A stretch of 64,000 nt of DNA, taken from assembly GCA_021613375.1 (NCBI GenBank), contig CM038703.1, positions 56,751,254-56,815,253 on the forward strand. Direction: 5' to 3'. Position numbers and translations under genes: made by a program. Positions 11,581 through 21,760 of the stretch are shown one piece after another. The notes under the pieces were generated by a model. The model saw nothing but the letters and a program-made list of their open reading frames with translations. It was not told where the DNA came from and did no database searches. The number at the start of each line of letters is the position of its first letter. The stretch's first letter is position 1. This stretch comes from Megaleporinus macrocephalus. Its lineage: Eukaryota > Chordata > Actinopteri > Characiformes > Anostomidae.

Positions 11581-11653
11581 GGGTGGGTGGGGCTGAAGAC
11601 TAGTCAAGTAGTCAAAAAACAATTAGATGTAACTATTTGAAAATGTATAAATA
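11581..11653 (+). promoter_or_regulatory. Core promoter of OR3: TATA box with CAATTAG
   Basis: TATAAATA lies at 11646-11653, 149 bp before the OR3 start. A gggtggggctgaagactagtca block at 11585-11606 matches the GGGCAGAGCTGGxGACTAGTCA block of OR1, OR6 and OR7. CAATTAG at 11620-11626 is a homeodomain-type core. The X-box is not recognisable, and the upstream ORF after TATA is missing, although the following aaggcaacag is still shared with OR4 and OR5. Function is inferred. Confidence 0.6.
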
Positions 11654-11794
11654 CACACCAAGTAACTCTCTCAAGGCAACAGTTCATCAGTTTTAATTTT
11701 TTGCAGATGACTGAAGTAGAATGTTACTGTAACAAGCACCAGATCTTACAAACTTAATGTTATTAGATATTTACGGTTTACTGCATGAGCACTC

Positions 11795-12733
11795 ATGGAT
11801 AATTCTTCTGATGTTATGTACTTATTAATGGAAGGGCATGTAGAACTACAACAGTACAGATATGTTTATTTCATAATTACTCTAGTAGTCTATCTGTTGA
11901 TTATTTGCTGTAATGCTGTTGTAATTTATGTCATTTACATAAACAGATGTCTCCATGAGCCGATGTACGTATTCATCGCTGCTTTACTTTTAAATTCTCT
12001 CTTTGGAACGACGGCCCTTTATCCTAAACTGCTGAATGATTTTTTGTCGGAAAGACCGATTATTTCTTACTCAGCCTGCATGTTTCAGGCCTTTTTTATG
12101 TATACATATGGAGCTTCAGAGTTTGCACTGTTATCAGCTATGGCGTATGACAGATATGTGTCTATATGCAAACCTTTACTATATCCAACTATTATAAAAA
12201 TGTCCACTGTTAGAAAACTCTTATTTTTCTGTTGGTTTTTTCCAGTTTGTGATATTGGGATTGTAATAATACTAACTTACCAACTTCAGTTGTGCAGATT
12301 TAATATAAACAGAATTTACTGTAATGATTACTCAATTGCTAAATTAAGTTGTGAAGACACATCTGTCACCAGTTCATATGGACTGTTTGCTTTAATAATT
12401 ACTGCATGTCCGCCTGTGATCTTTATAATCTACTCGTATGTAAGAATACTTGAAGTTTGTTTAAAGAATTCTAAAGATTTCCGGGCAAAAGCCCTACAGA
12501 CCTGCTTCCCACACCTGTTCATTTTCATCAGTTTCTCTGTTTTCTCCTGCTTTGAAGTGATTAACACCAGATTTGAAGGACAGTTACCTCGTATTATTTC
12601 TGCAATAATGTCTATTGAAAATTTGGTCATTCCTCCTCTCATTAATCCTATTATGTACGGTTTAAAACAGCAGGAGATTTTCTGTAGAATCAAGAAAATG
12701 ATGGGGAAAGGAAAAATACACACATCTTTTTAA
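11795..12733 (+). CDS. Odorant receptor, intact (OR3)
   Basis: A 312-residue intronless OR with all family landmarks: NSS at 3-5, PMYVFIAALL, MAYDRYVSIC, loop 2 cysteines, KALQTCFPHL before TM6 and PLINPIMYGL in TM7. It is intermediate between OR2 and the OR1/4/5/7 group. Distinctive residues include VELQQYRYVYF near residues 16-26, FFMYTYGASEF in TM3 and ALIITACPPV in TM5. The C-terminal tail GKGKIHTSF is close to that of OR1. The frame is clean and the start aligns with its siblings. The stop is at 12731-12733. Confidence 0.95.
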   Translation: MDNSSDVMYLLMEGHVELQQYRYVYFIITLVVYLLIICCNAVVIYVIYINRCLHEPMYVFIAALLLNSLFGTTALYPKLLNDFLSERPIISYSACMFQAFFMYTYGASEFALLSAMAYDRYVSICKPLLYPTIIKMSTVRKLLFFCWFFPVCDIGIVIILTYQLQLCRFNINRIYCNDYSIAKLSCEDTSVTSSYGLFALIITACPPVIFIIYSYVRILEVCLKNSKDFRAKALQTCFPHLFIFISFSVFSCFEVINTRFEGQLPRIISAIMSIENLVIPPLINPIMYGLKQQEIFCRIKKMMGKGKIHTSF

Positions 12734-13694
12734 AAGTTTCCTTTTCATTCTTTTATTTATGTGTCAAGAGATTCAAACCTATCATATTTATTTCGGTATG
12801 TTTTCCTGTATCTTTTCAAAATGTTGAACAGATTTAAATTTTACAGTATGTGGCATACAAATCCAGTGTAATATAAATATAGTGCCCATTAAAAACCATA
12901 ACCTGTTGTGCAGAGGCTGTTTCTTACCTTATTGTATGTGGATTCAATGAGAAAGCTGTGTGAATTTAAACAGTGAACTTTGACTATAAACTTAAAAAAT
13001 GTAGTCACACATTTATTGATGATAAATGATCTTTATGCTGAGTAAGTGAGGTGATATTACTTTAACCAATCCAAAGGCAAATGATTATGCACATAAAAGA
13101 AATACAGTATTAAGTTTTGGGTGATTTGCTGTAGACTACTTCCTTAGTTATGATCCCACTTCAAAACTTATACTTATACTGAAAACTTTCTGTGTCTACT
13201 TATTATTTACTGCTTAATGTGCCCTTCTTTGTGTACTGTTTCTTTATAGCAAATAATTGCCACATGCATAATTGCTTCTTCAATAATTGGTCCACTCATT
13301 CACTAAACTTGTTTGATAAAATTCCATGCAGAATACAACAGTGACATTCCCACTTCATATGCTATGCAACTCAACTGACAAAAGAAGACTTAAACTAAGC
13401 AGTAATCCAAATCAGATTTCTTCTACTGTCATACTGTAACAGACATCCATACCTGGGTTCTATAAGACTCCTAGGTTAACGTGGTCATGTGCATGAAATA
13501 CACTGAATTATGCAAAGGCCAGAGATAAAGTCCAAAGCTGCAGGCTAGGCGGTGGAGGCCAGGTAAGTAGGTTACTGAGAAGCCAGCTAAACAGTATGCT
13601 AAAGAACCTTAAAGCTAGAATGACAGGTAGCCAGTACTGAAAGAGGATGAAGAGCTGGTAGCTGCACAGAGGAGTATTATGATAAATTAAGAAT
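12734..13694. other. OR3 3' flank, shared with other OR copies
   Basis: Non-coding. Segments near 12845-12890 (acagtatgtggc) and 13095-13170 (acagtattaagttttgggtg, then tatgatcccactt) reappear after OR4 (21070-21360) and OR5 (35650-35800), and partly after OR7. This shows that the duplicated unit extends several hundred bp past the stop codon. No other gene seen. Confidence 0.6.
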
Positions 13695-13870
13695 GCTGGT
13701 GTTGTCGAACCAGGTACTACTGAATCAGGTACTACAGAGAACAGGGTACTACTGAACCACGTTCTACAGAGAACCAGCTACTACAGAGAACCAGGCACTA
13801 CTGAACCATGTACTACCAAGAACAGGGTACTACTAAACCAGGTACTACAGAGAACCAGGCATTCCTGTCT
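13695..13870. repeat. Short-unit minisatellite (about 18 bp)
   Basis: About nine imperfect tandem units built on accaggtactactgaa and acagagaaccaggtac, from about 13706 to 13866. Units differ by small substitutions and by switching between the two half-motifs. No protein is implied. The array abuts the start of the gypsy relic at about 13870. Confidence 0.75.
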
Positions 13871-14540
13871 CCCATTCCCCCAGGTGTTCGAGTCCTTCCC
13901 CAAGCCGGGACCCCACCAAACCTATGCAATTAGGCACTGCTGGTCTGCCTCACCACAACCCTGGGCTTGCCTCCAGTGTAGCATGGTGGTCAGGGGGCAC
14001 CAGTCGCCCATCAGGAAACATATGGGTCAGGGGGACTGGTAAGGGACCTGCTCACAAGATTAGTATTGGGGTTCCCCTGGCTAAGACAGCACAACCCTTG
14101 CATTGACTGGTCCACATATTTATACCCGGGGCCCCTTTACCGTGGCCATTGTCTTGGTGATAGGATGCACCCACCAGGTGCAGTGTCTCCCATTGCCAGA
14201 CAAATTAGGGTCCCCAGGGACTACTGGGACATCCAGGAGGTCTTGGTCCTGCCGCCACATAGGAGTGTGCTCTTAGTTTCTATGAAGACCCCCATGGTCT
14301 TTCAGAGTTTCATTAAAAAGGTCCTCAGAGAAGCCCTGGGAAACATACATCTACCTCGATGACATACTAATTTACAGCCGGTCCCTCAAGGAACATGTCA
14401 GGCTGTTGCTGGAGAACCACCAATAGGTCAAGCTGGAGAAGTTGGTGTTTTGTGTCACTACAGCATACTTCCAGGGCTTTGTGATATCCCAGGATATCCC
14501 CACCCCTCCTTACTTTGGTTGGTCCAACGCTTTTTGGAAA
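13870..14540 (+). mobile_element. Ty3/gypsy relic, 5' part, cut by Ngaro insertion
   Basis: A protease/RT portion of a gypsy element. The clear RT signal is YLDDILIYSRSLKEHV at about 14350-14395, followed by LLLENH and an AYFQGFVIS segment near 14460-14490 (the FLGYxIS position after the palm). The upstream part (13924-14350) is low-similarity protease and RT sequence in several frames. The relic resumes at about 18180 with RNase H. About 100 codons of connecting sequence are missing, so the Ngaro insertion came with, or after, a deletion. Confidence 0.8.
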
Positions 14541-14674
14541 TGCCAGCAAGACTCCAATACTACGTGACTACTTTATTCACTACGCCAACCAATCACAGCC
14601 TGCCACATGTCTTTAAAAGGATTCAACTTTTGCTCCCTCTCTGCTACTTTCAGGTGCCAACGTTCTTCAGACTG
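14541..14674 (+). repeat. Ngaro repeat A1
   Basis: Begins tgccagcaagactcc and includes cactacgccaaccaatc and gctactttcaggt. It matches A2 at 17904-18036 with about one mismatch per eight to ten bases. It is the left outer terminus of the element. Confidence 0.85.
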
Positions 14675-14900
14675 ACTCACTATGTACTTCGTAGGCGTCT
14701 CTTCATGAGATTGCAGATATTCCCAATACGGATTCAGATGATGATATGATCGCTCCACCTGCTTCTATGCACTGCAGCGCTTGCATCTGTGGCCACGAGG
14801 TTTCCTGGTCTTCTTGGCTGTCTGAGGCCATAGCGGGACTTTTTAGGCGATTGCCGACAGACTGTCACGAGAGGATCTTCTTCTGCTGGCCTCCAATCTC

Positions 14901-15428
14901 TTGGGCAATCCTCCCGATCCTCCCGCAGACTCTCAGACCCCATCAACCCCCCCAGCCTCAGCTCTATCTGCTAAGCCAGGGTGGAAGCGCTCTGCAAATT
15001 CAGCCTCCCCGTGGAAATCTAAGCACCCCGCTCCACCGGGCTCTGCGCCCCCTGACACAGACGATCCCGCTGCTGCAAATCTACAACTACTTCAGGTCAT
15101 CAAGAGTCTCGTCAACTCTGTCACAAGCCTCAAACCCAGACTGGCAGCACTCAATAAGTCGTCTGGATCTAACTCAAGCTCCACCTGGCCGCAGGCTTTC
15201 TTTGATCCTGGCCCTCCTGCCAATGCTGCCGCTCCTGTATTGTCTTCTGCTGTCTCGATCACGTCTGCTGCTCTGCTCCTGGATGCTTCGACCTCTACTA
15301 CGCTGCCTACTTTCAGCCTCTCCACTGCCGTGCCTACTCAAGCACTGGGTAGGCCTTTTGTTCCTCCTGCTACTGCTGCCGTCTCTCCTCGTATGAGATC
15401 CATTAACGGGGTAAGGATATCAACTTAG
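14901..15428 (+). pseudogene. Ngaro Gag-like ORF
   Basis: A 175-codon frame rich in Pro, Ser, Ala and Thr with an ALSAKPGWKRSA segment and the tail SINGVRIST. An overlapping frame at 14746-15396 is longer but is low-complexity Leu/Pro translation and is probably a shadow. A continuation at 15448-15639 (MDRQVVDCGDVLVF, then FGEFVVAFGVYRNV) resembles the Gag C-terminal region that precedes RT in DIRS and Ngaro elements. No CCHC knuckle is present. Assignment rests mainly on position. Confidence 0.55.
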
Positions 15429-15649
15429 CATCCCTACTTCTCCAGCTATGGACCGGCAAGTAGTGGACTGTGGTGACGTTTTGGTCTTTCTTAAGACCGA
15501 CGATCCTAGGCGACAATGCAATCTCTCCTTTGGAGAGTTTGTTGTCGCTTTTGGTGTTTATCGCAATGTTTTGTGCCAAGTCAGCCCAGACTGTAGGGAG
15601 GAACTAGACTTATATCTAGCCATGATGGCAAAAAAATAGTGTAATAATT

Positions 15650-16640
15650 TTAATGAAGCTGTTTGTTCTTTTCCTAACTAAGTTTTTGCACGTTTGTAGT
15701 TTTTGCAAGAAACCTCACCTGAAATCCATCTTTCCCAAAGAAATTTTGAGTGGACATCCTTCCACTCCCATTGATGTGCCTAAGCTCTCCCATTATTTAT
15801 CCACTCACCAGGATCAGTGTTTCGTGGATTACTTGCTAACTGGGCTTTTGCAAGGTTTTTGGGTTGGTGTTCTTTCCTATCTCTCTTCTTACTTTGTCGC
15901 AAAAAACCTCAGGTTGGCGCTGGCCGAACCCAACGTAGTTTCTTCTCTCTTGGAAAAAGAAGTTAATAAAGGTTACGTGGTTGGTCTTTTTCGCCACCCC
16001 CACTTTCTCTCCATTTCGTGTAAACTCCAAACTCGCAAATATTCCGGTAAATTGCTTTGATCTTTGACGTCTTCTCCTTATTCGAACAAAGTAGCTAGCG
16101 TCAACAAATGTATTCCTCTCTTGCCATTTTCCTTGTTTTACACTTCCGTTGACGATGCTATTCGGCTCATTAAAGTAACAGGTCGCCATTCTTTGCTCAC
16201 TAAAGCAGACATTACTGACTCCTTCTAGATTATCCCTATTCACCCCTCGGACTGGCATCTATTTGGGATTAAGTGGAATTCTAAATTCTACTTTGCAGTG
16301 AGGCTCACTTTCGGTTGTAGGAGCAGTCCTCATATATTTAACAATCTGTCCGAGGCATCGTGTTGGATCCCCTAAATATCTGCAAGCTGCCCTTTGTTCT
16401 CCATTTGTTTGATGATTATCTGCTGATTGACTTTCCACATTCGCGTAGCTCTGTTCTCGATTCTCTCAAGGCTGTATTTGAAGATTTGGGCGTCCCGCTC
16501 TCTGCTGAGAAAACCGTCGGTCCATCTACTTCTCAAGTTTTTTGGTATAATACTAGACATCGTTAAGATGAGGGCCTCTCTCCTGCTGAAAAGCACCTCT
16601 GCATCAAATCTATTTCCACATCTTTCCTTTCTCTGCATTC
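15650..16640 (+). pseudogene. Ngaro/DIRS-type reverse transcriptase, frameshifted
   Basis: The frame at 15653-16060 has LRLALAEPNVVSSLLEKEV and KGYVVGLF, the usual N-terminal signature of DIRS-order RT. It continues after a stop with LITKADITDSF-like sequence near 16190-16230, HPSDWHLFGIKWNSKFYF near 16240-16300, LPFVLHLFDDYLLIDFPHS near 16387-16445 (the DD catalytic box) and GVPLSAEKTVGPSTSQVF near 16490-16545. A 16258-15836 frame on the other strand is a shadow. At least three frameshifts are needed to read through. Confidence 0.85.
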
Positions 16641-16679
16641 CGTACTAAACGTGAAGTTCTTTCACTTTTAGGCCCTCTC

Positions 16680-17395
16680 AAATTTGCTATGTGCATAATT
16701 CCACAAGGCCGGTCCTTTATATCTCACTTGCTATCTCTGGCACATTCTGTTGATAATTTAAGTGATGTCATTAATATTGATGCCATTGTCTCCTCAATTA
16801 TGCGGCCGAGTCTTCAGATTCACTCTGTTGGCAATAGTTCGTGGATAAATGGCCAGCCGAATTTTATGGCTTTGCCCTCGGTTCTTCCTCCCCCGCTCTC
16901 TACAAAATTTTTCCAATAATCGTCGGGTGCGTTCTATGGGAAAGGCCTGGTCATGCAAAAGAATTAAAATAATTTGTGATAACGAGGCTGTAGTTGCCAT
17001 AATTAATAAAGATTGATCTTCTTGCCCAAAATCATGTCTTTCGTAAGACGTTTGACCTGGCAATTAGTCACCAAAAATTTTATTTTAAAGGCCAAACATA
17101 TCCCAGGCCATTATTGCGGCTTTACTTATGCTCTCTCCCGCTCTTATTTGCAGGGGTTCAGACATCTTTGCCCAGTGGCAAACAAGAATCCAACACCTTA
17201 CCCTCCATTTAACTCTGCTTGACACAGCCAATTTTACATATCTAGGTTTAGCACGTTCCACACTCAATGCTTACAATAATACGTGGTCATTGTTTGTTAT
17301 TTTGTTTATCTTTAAAAACTCCACTCTTTTCATGGTATGTACGTTTATTATCCACAACTTTCAAACATGTATGCAAGTTCTAAATCACTAAGGGT
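16680..17395 (+). pseudogene. Ngaro RNase H and truncated tyrosine recombinase
   Basis: IICDNEAVVAIINK near 16968-17012 is the RNase H DN motif typical of DIRS-order elements. It is followed by LVTKNFILKAKHIPGHY near 17056-17112 (the H-x-PG segment). LGLARSTLNAYNNTWSLF near 17240-17295 is the core-binding start of a tyrosine recombinase. The R...HxxR...Y catalytic domain is absent. Several stops are present. Confidence 0.7.
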
Positions 17396-17687
17396 ACGCA
17401 TGGGCGGACCCAAATAGCTCTGTACGAGTTAAATATGATGCCTTCACAACTAACTCTAACCTCAACAGCACCTTACTCACACCACATCACTGCTTCTGCT
17501 ACTGGTGTACAGAACCCGATACACACAAACACTTTTATTTATTTATTTATTTACTTATCTTATTTCATTCATTTAATTATTTTGTTTGTTCACTTATATT
17601 AATAATTCTCCTGTGTTTCATTCCAGATTATTTAGTATAGCTAAATCCTTCTCTGGTGGGTATACCTTATTTATAATTATTAATTTT
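17396..17687. other. Ngaro 3' untranslated region with TTTA microsatellite
   Basis: Between the truncated recombinase and repeat B1. It contains a (ttta)n run at about 17535-17565. No coding signal. Confidence 0.6.
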
Positions 17688-17781
17688 GGGAGGCAGCTTT
17701 ACCCCTGCTGTCCATGTCAGCAGGATCTGCGAGGGTCGCATGCTTAAAGACCTGGACTTAGGACTGGGCCTATGCCAAAGG
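17688..17781 (+). repeat. Ngaro repeat B1
   Basis: Begins gggaggcagctttacccct, with ggatctgcgagggtcgcatg in the middle and ggactgggcctatgccaaag at the end. It matches B2 at 18085-18179 with only about five differences. Confidence 0.85.
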
Positions 17782-17903
17782 CTATTTCTTAATGTCAAAC
17801 AAAATCTATTCTTTCATTGTTATCTTATCAAAGACTAAACTCTGTTTCAAATCCACCTATTCTAGAATCTTTTTGGCAGAAATGAAAGCTTTAACGAAAG
17901 TTC

Positions 17904-18036
17904 TGCCAGGAAGACTCGAATGCTACGTCACTACTTCATTCACTACGCCAACCAATCGCAGCCCACCACCTGTCTTTAATAGGATTCAACTTTCGCTCCC
18001 TCTATGCTACTTTCAGGTACCAACATTCTTTGGACT
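17904..18036 (+). repeat. Ngaro repeat A2
   Basis: Internal copy of A1, starting tgccaggaagactcg. It lies between B1 and B2, as expected for the Ngaro split direct repeat. Confidence 0.85.
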
Positions 18037-18084
18037 CCTCCTTCCTCCCCACCACCACTAGTTGGGTCTCAGTCCTGCTGTCCT

Positions 18085-18179
18085 GGGAGGCGGCTTTAGC
18101 CCTGCTGTCCATGTCAGTAGGATCTGCGAGGGTCGCATGCTTAAAGACCTAGACTCAGGACTGGGCCTATGCCAAAGGT
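18085..18179 (+). repeat. Ngaro repeat B2, right terminus
   Basis: Begins gggaggcggctttagccct and ends with gggcctatgccaaaggtt. The surrounding gypsy RNase H frame (VVKVDAS) resumes right after it, which fixes the right boundary of the Ngaro insertion. Confidence 0.85.
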
Positions 18180-19240
18180 TGTCAAGGTAGACGCCTCATA
18201 AGTCAGCATGGGACAGTACTCTCTTAATGCCTAGGCCCAACTAAGAAGCTTCACCCATGTGGCCTTTATTTACATCATCTGTCCCTGGCAGAAAGTACTT
18301 TTGATGTTGGAGACAGGGAGCTCCTAGCTGTGAAGCTTACCCTGGAGGAATGGAGGCACTGGCTTGAGGGTGCAAAATGCCCTTTCATGATCTGGACAGA
18401 CCACAAGAACCTGGCCTGGCATGAACCTGGCAAGAAGGCCCACCAAGCACTGTTTTTTAGTCACTTCAACTTCATTATAAAGGGGTTATATAGGCCAGGC
18501 CTCAAAGAACCTCAAGCTGGATGCCCTGTGCCATCAATGGGCTGCCCACCTCCAGAGGTAACACGGTAATCTTAGTCCTGGTAGACCATTTTTCCAAGGC
18601 ATGTAAATTTGTGTCAATGCCCAAGCTTCCATCCTCCGAGGAAACAGCAAAGCTGTTATTACAGCATATGGTCAGTGTTCACAGGATGCCAAGCAATCTG
18701 GTGTCTGACTGGGGGACCCAGTTCGAAAGCCACTTCTGGAAGGTCTTGTACCAGCTCAAGGCAGCCTTTGAGAGTCTCTCTTCTGGTTTCCATTCCGAGT
18801 CCAATGGTCAGACTGATGGAGTTTTCACCTTTACCAACCCTGCTTCTTGGGAAAAGTTTATACCTTGGGCAGAGTATGCCCAAAACACCCTCATTCATCC
18901 TTGGGCATGACACCCTTCAAATGCCAATTCAGGTTACCTCTGCTCAGGTTTACTAAAGAGGAGCACAGGGTTAGGGTTAAAGGTCAAAAAGGTGGTGCCT
19001 TGGTACGTGGGGCTAATTTAGGTGGACCTACCGACTACACTTTCCATCTTCTGGGGGTCCACCCCACACTGCCATACCTCAGACTGTTCCTTTGTGGGAT
19101 TTTGTCGCTGGCTTGCCAGCTTACACAGTTTTTCACTTCCCGAACTCTTGCTGGTTATGGGGTGGCATCCAGTACCTGGTGGACTGGGTGGGCTGGGGAG
19201 TGGTCTCGGGTGCCCTTTAAGCATTCCAGATGACTGCCAT
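18180..19240 (+). mobile_element. Ty3/gypsy relic, 3' part (RNase H, integrase)
   Basis: RNase H: VVKVDAS at about 18178-18200, then TFDVGDRELLAVKLTLEEW at 18299-18355 and FMIWTDHKNLAW at 18384-18420. The frame then jumps into integrase: NTVILVLVDHFSKACKF at 18560-18610, SNLVSDWGTQFESHFW at 18690-18738 (D of TDxG kept as SDWG) and SESNGQTDGV at 18798-18826. The integrase zinc-binding domain before 18540 is missing. The tail after 18940 is low similarity. It is the continuation of the element at 13870-14540. Confidence 0.85.
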
Positions 19241-19439
19241 GTTGGTGACATAGCCTAAGAGGCTACTCTTGGATCACCGTGTGTCAAACTTTTCATTTTA
19301 TATTGTATGAAGTCTGTCCACAGTGGACATTAGAACTACCCTTTCAAGAGTTGACCCTCAGAAGACTGAGATTGCTGGGCCTGAACACCTCTGCAAGTGA
19401 GAGACTTCAGTCTGGAAAGATCAACAGATTGTTTTCCAG

Positions 19440-19540
19440 CCTATCTCACTGGTTTGAAAGTTTTAAAAGTTTGACGTTCCTTAGTGTGCACATGACAGAC
19501 AACTTCACCTGGACCCTCAACAACACCTGCCTAACCTAAA
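19440..19540 (+). mobile_element. Tiny Rex1-type LINE fragment
   Basis: The end of the frame at 19279-19539 reads LTFLSVHMTDNFTWTLNN, a decayed version of the KFLGVHxxxNLTWSLN block of Rex1-type RT (seen intact near 58450-58495). The preceding 60 codons are not recognisable. A short relic. Confidence 0.55.
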
Positions 19541-19736
19541 AATCCCATCAGAAACTTACATTCTTGTGAAGCTTGAACCTCCCACTTTTATTCCCTCTAC
19601 ATTCTAAAGGAGGACAGTAGAGAATGTTGAACCATGTCCTATTTAGAGAGACATAAAATAAGCAAGAATCAAGAACAGAAGAGTACCAGCATAATTAACA
19701 GGAACAAGGCCCAAATCAGCAAAGTGTCCTCTGATA

Positions 19737-19928
19737 ATTCCTTGGATATTTGCAGTTCACAAGCATTCATTGTTTAACTGTCGCAATGGAAACGAGGGAG
19801 GGCAGAGCTGGATACTAGACAGGTAGTCAGTAAACAATGAGATGTATTTGAGACAGTATAAATACATACAAACTCACTTCCTTCACTATAGCATGACTGT
19901 AAGGCAACAGGTCATCAAGGACTTATAA
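19737..19928 (+). promoter_or_regulatory. Promoter and leader of OR4
   Basis: GTCGCAATGGAAAC at 19780-19793 is the X-box-like site and TATAAATA lies at 19857-19864, 170 bp before the OR4 start. ATTCCTTGGAT at 19737-19747 occupies the position of the O/E-like site of OR1 and OR7. An 11-residue upstream ORF (MTVRQQVIKDL) runs 19893-19928, starting 36 bp after the TATA start. The 19560-19740 stretch matches 51000-51160 upstream of OR7. Confidence 0.7.
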
Positions 19929-20026
19929 TTTCTAGCAGACGATGCCTGATAAAAAAGGTGACCAACACCAGATCTTACAGACAACTTAATGTTCATGCAG
20001 ATTTATGGATCACTTCAGCAGAACTC

Positions 20027-20965
20027 ATGGAAAATTTTTCTGATGTTACATACTTCTTAATGGAGGGACATATAGAACTGCATAAGTACAGATATTTTTA
20101 TTTTATAATTACTCTCGCAGCCTATCTGTTGATTATTTTCTGTAATGTTGTTGTCATTTATGTTATATATACAAACAGATGTCTCCATGAGCCCATGTAC
20201 ATATTCATCGCTGCTTTACTTTGCAATTCTCTCTTTGGAACAACGGCCCTTTTTCCTAAACTGCTGAATGATTTTTTGTCTGAAACGCCAATTATTTCTT
20301 ACTCAGCCTGTCTGTTTCAGGCTTTTTGTCTTTACACATATGCTGCATCTGAGTTCACTCTATTATCAGCTATGGCGTATGACAGATATGTGTCTATATG
20401 TAAACCATTACAATATCCAACTCTTATAAAAATCTCCACTGTTAGAAAACTCTTACTTTTCTGTTGGTTTTTTTCTGTCTGTGATGTTGGAATATTAATA
20501 ATATTAACTTACCAACTTAAGCTGTGCAGATATAATTTAGACAGAATTTACTGTAATGAATACTCAATCGCTAAATTAAGTTGTGGAGACACAACTGTTA
20601 GCAGTTCCTATGGACTGTTTGCTTTAACCATTACTGTAGTTCCACCTGTGATCTTCATAATCTACTCATATGTTAGAATAATTGAAGTCTGTTTAAAGAA
20701 TTCTAGAGATTTTAGAAGAAAAGCTTTTCAGACCTGCTTCCCTCATCTGTTCATTTTTACCTGTTTTTCCAGTTTTTGTTGTTTTGAAGTGATTAACACC
20801 AGATTTGATGGTATTGTACCTCATGCTTTCTCTGAGATAATGGCTATTGAAAATATGGTCATTACGCCTCTTATTAATCCGATTATGTACGGTTTAAAGC
20901 TGCAAGAGATTTTCAGTAGAATCAAGAAGTTGATGTGGAAAAGGAAGATACACATGTCTTTTTAA
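20027..20965 (+). CDS. Odorant receptor, intact (OR4)
   Basis: A 312-residue intronless OR very close to OR1, OR5 and OR7. NFS at residues 3-5 is the glycosylation site. MAYDRYVSIC, the loop 2 cysteines and PLINPIMYGL are all present. The pre-TM6 motif is KAFQTCFPHL, and TM6 has an unusual FCCFEV pair of cysteines. The open frame extends upstream to an ATG at 19958, which would add 23 residues. I chose 20027 because all siblings start there, the added residues look non-coding, and 19958 falls inside the leader shared with other copies. An AATAAA polyadenylation signal lies at 21045-21050, about 80 bp after the stop. Confidence 0.95.
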   Translation: MENFSDVTYFLMEGHIELHKYRYFYFIITLAAYLLIIFCNVVVIYVIYTNRCLHEPMYIFIAALLCNSLFGTTALFPKLLNDFLSETPIISYSACLFQAFCLYTYAASEFTLLSAMAYDRYVSICKPLQYPTLIKISTVRKLLLFCWFFSVCDVGILIILTYQLKLCRYNLDRIYCNEYSIAKLSCGDTTVSSSYGLFALTITVVPPVIFIIYSYVRIIEVCLKNSRDFRRKAFQTCFPHLFIFTCFSSFCCFEVINTRFDGIVPHAFSEIMAIENMVITPLINPIMYGLKLQEIFSRIKKLMWKRKIHMSF

Positions 20966-21760
20966 AGGTTTTGCTAAAAAGCTTTTTTTATGATGAAATC
21001 ACCCAAACACATCTTATATCTCTGTATGTATTCTCTGTTGCTTTAATAAATGTTAAACCTGTTTAAATTCTACAGTATGTGGCCTAAAAATCAACCAGAA
21101 TTTATACAGTGACCAGGAAGACTGTATTGAGGACCTTCTTTACTTTTTCAGAGTTTATTGTTAAGTACAAATATGATACCAAAAACAATTTACTCTGTAA
21201 ACTGAACTGTGATAATTTAATATAATCATGTTTCTGCTGGGACAGTGAGGTGAGCTGGCTTAACCCAAACTCAAGGGTGCACGGCATTCAAATGAAAGGC
21301 ATACAGTATTGAGTTTTTGGTGTACTGTAAACTAGTTTCTTAGATATAATCCCACTCCAACACCAAACCTGAGACTATAACTGTCATGATGTAAATGATG
21401 GACAATGTTGTAGTCATATGTACATATATGTACTTTGGCAAGTCATTGTTACAAACATCAATCAACAAGCTTTTTCATTCTCCAGCACTCATTGTTGCCG
21501 GGCCCACTGATCTTTAGCTCACACAAGCACCTCTCCCATGTTTAAGGCTGTTTAGAAGTTTTTTGAGAAACCTCTGGTGACTTGGTTCTTTAAATATAGC
21601 ACCTTTTAAGAAAGATGCTTCACAAATAAGGCAATACAAGATACAATAATTTCATAAAATATATGGTAAGCATATGATGTAACAGCATTTAAAACAAACA
21701 ACAGCAAGACATAACAAGACAAACAAAAATTAAAGTAAGACCATTAAAAAGAACAAATAT
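20966..21760. other. OR4 3' flank, duplicated with OR5 and OR7
   Basis: Non-coding. It contains aatttactctgtaaactgaa near 21188-21207 and gtgaggtgagctggcttaac near 21246-21265, which recur after OR5 (35628-35700) and OR7 (54000-54075). It also has ctcattgttgccggg-type sequence near 21488 that recurs near 54230. The minus-strand frame at 21102-21287 lies inside this shared flank and is not a gene. Confidence 0.6.

Larger units (their letters stand above)
14541..18179 (+). mobile_element. Ngaro-type tyrosine-recombinase retrotransposon with split direct repeats
   Basis: The ends show the Ngaro arrangement A1-ORFs-B1-A2-B2: A1 14541-14674, B1 17688-17781, A2 17904-18036, B2 18085-18179. Inside are a Pro/Ser-rich Gag-like frame (14901-15428), a DIRS-type RT (15650-16640), a decayed RNase H (about 16960-17160) and only the N-terminal part of a tyrosine recombinase (LARSTLNAYNNTWSLF near 17248-17295). 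The catalytic end of the recombinase is deleted before B1. Multiple frameshifts make it non-autonomous today. It sits within a Ty3/gypsy pol gene. Ngaro elements insert without target-site duplication, and none was looked for beyond the gypsy junction. Confidence 0.88.

Noticed and set aside
14746..15396. 216-codon plus-strand ORF rich in Leu and Pro
   Set aside because: Overlaps the more Gag-like frame 14901-15428 and looks like low-complexity out-of-frame translation.
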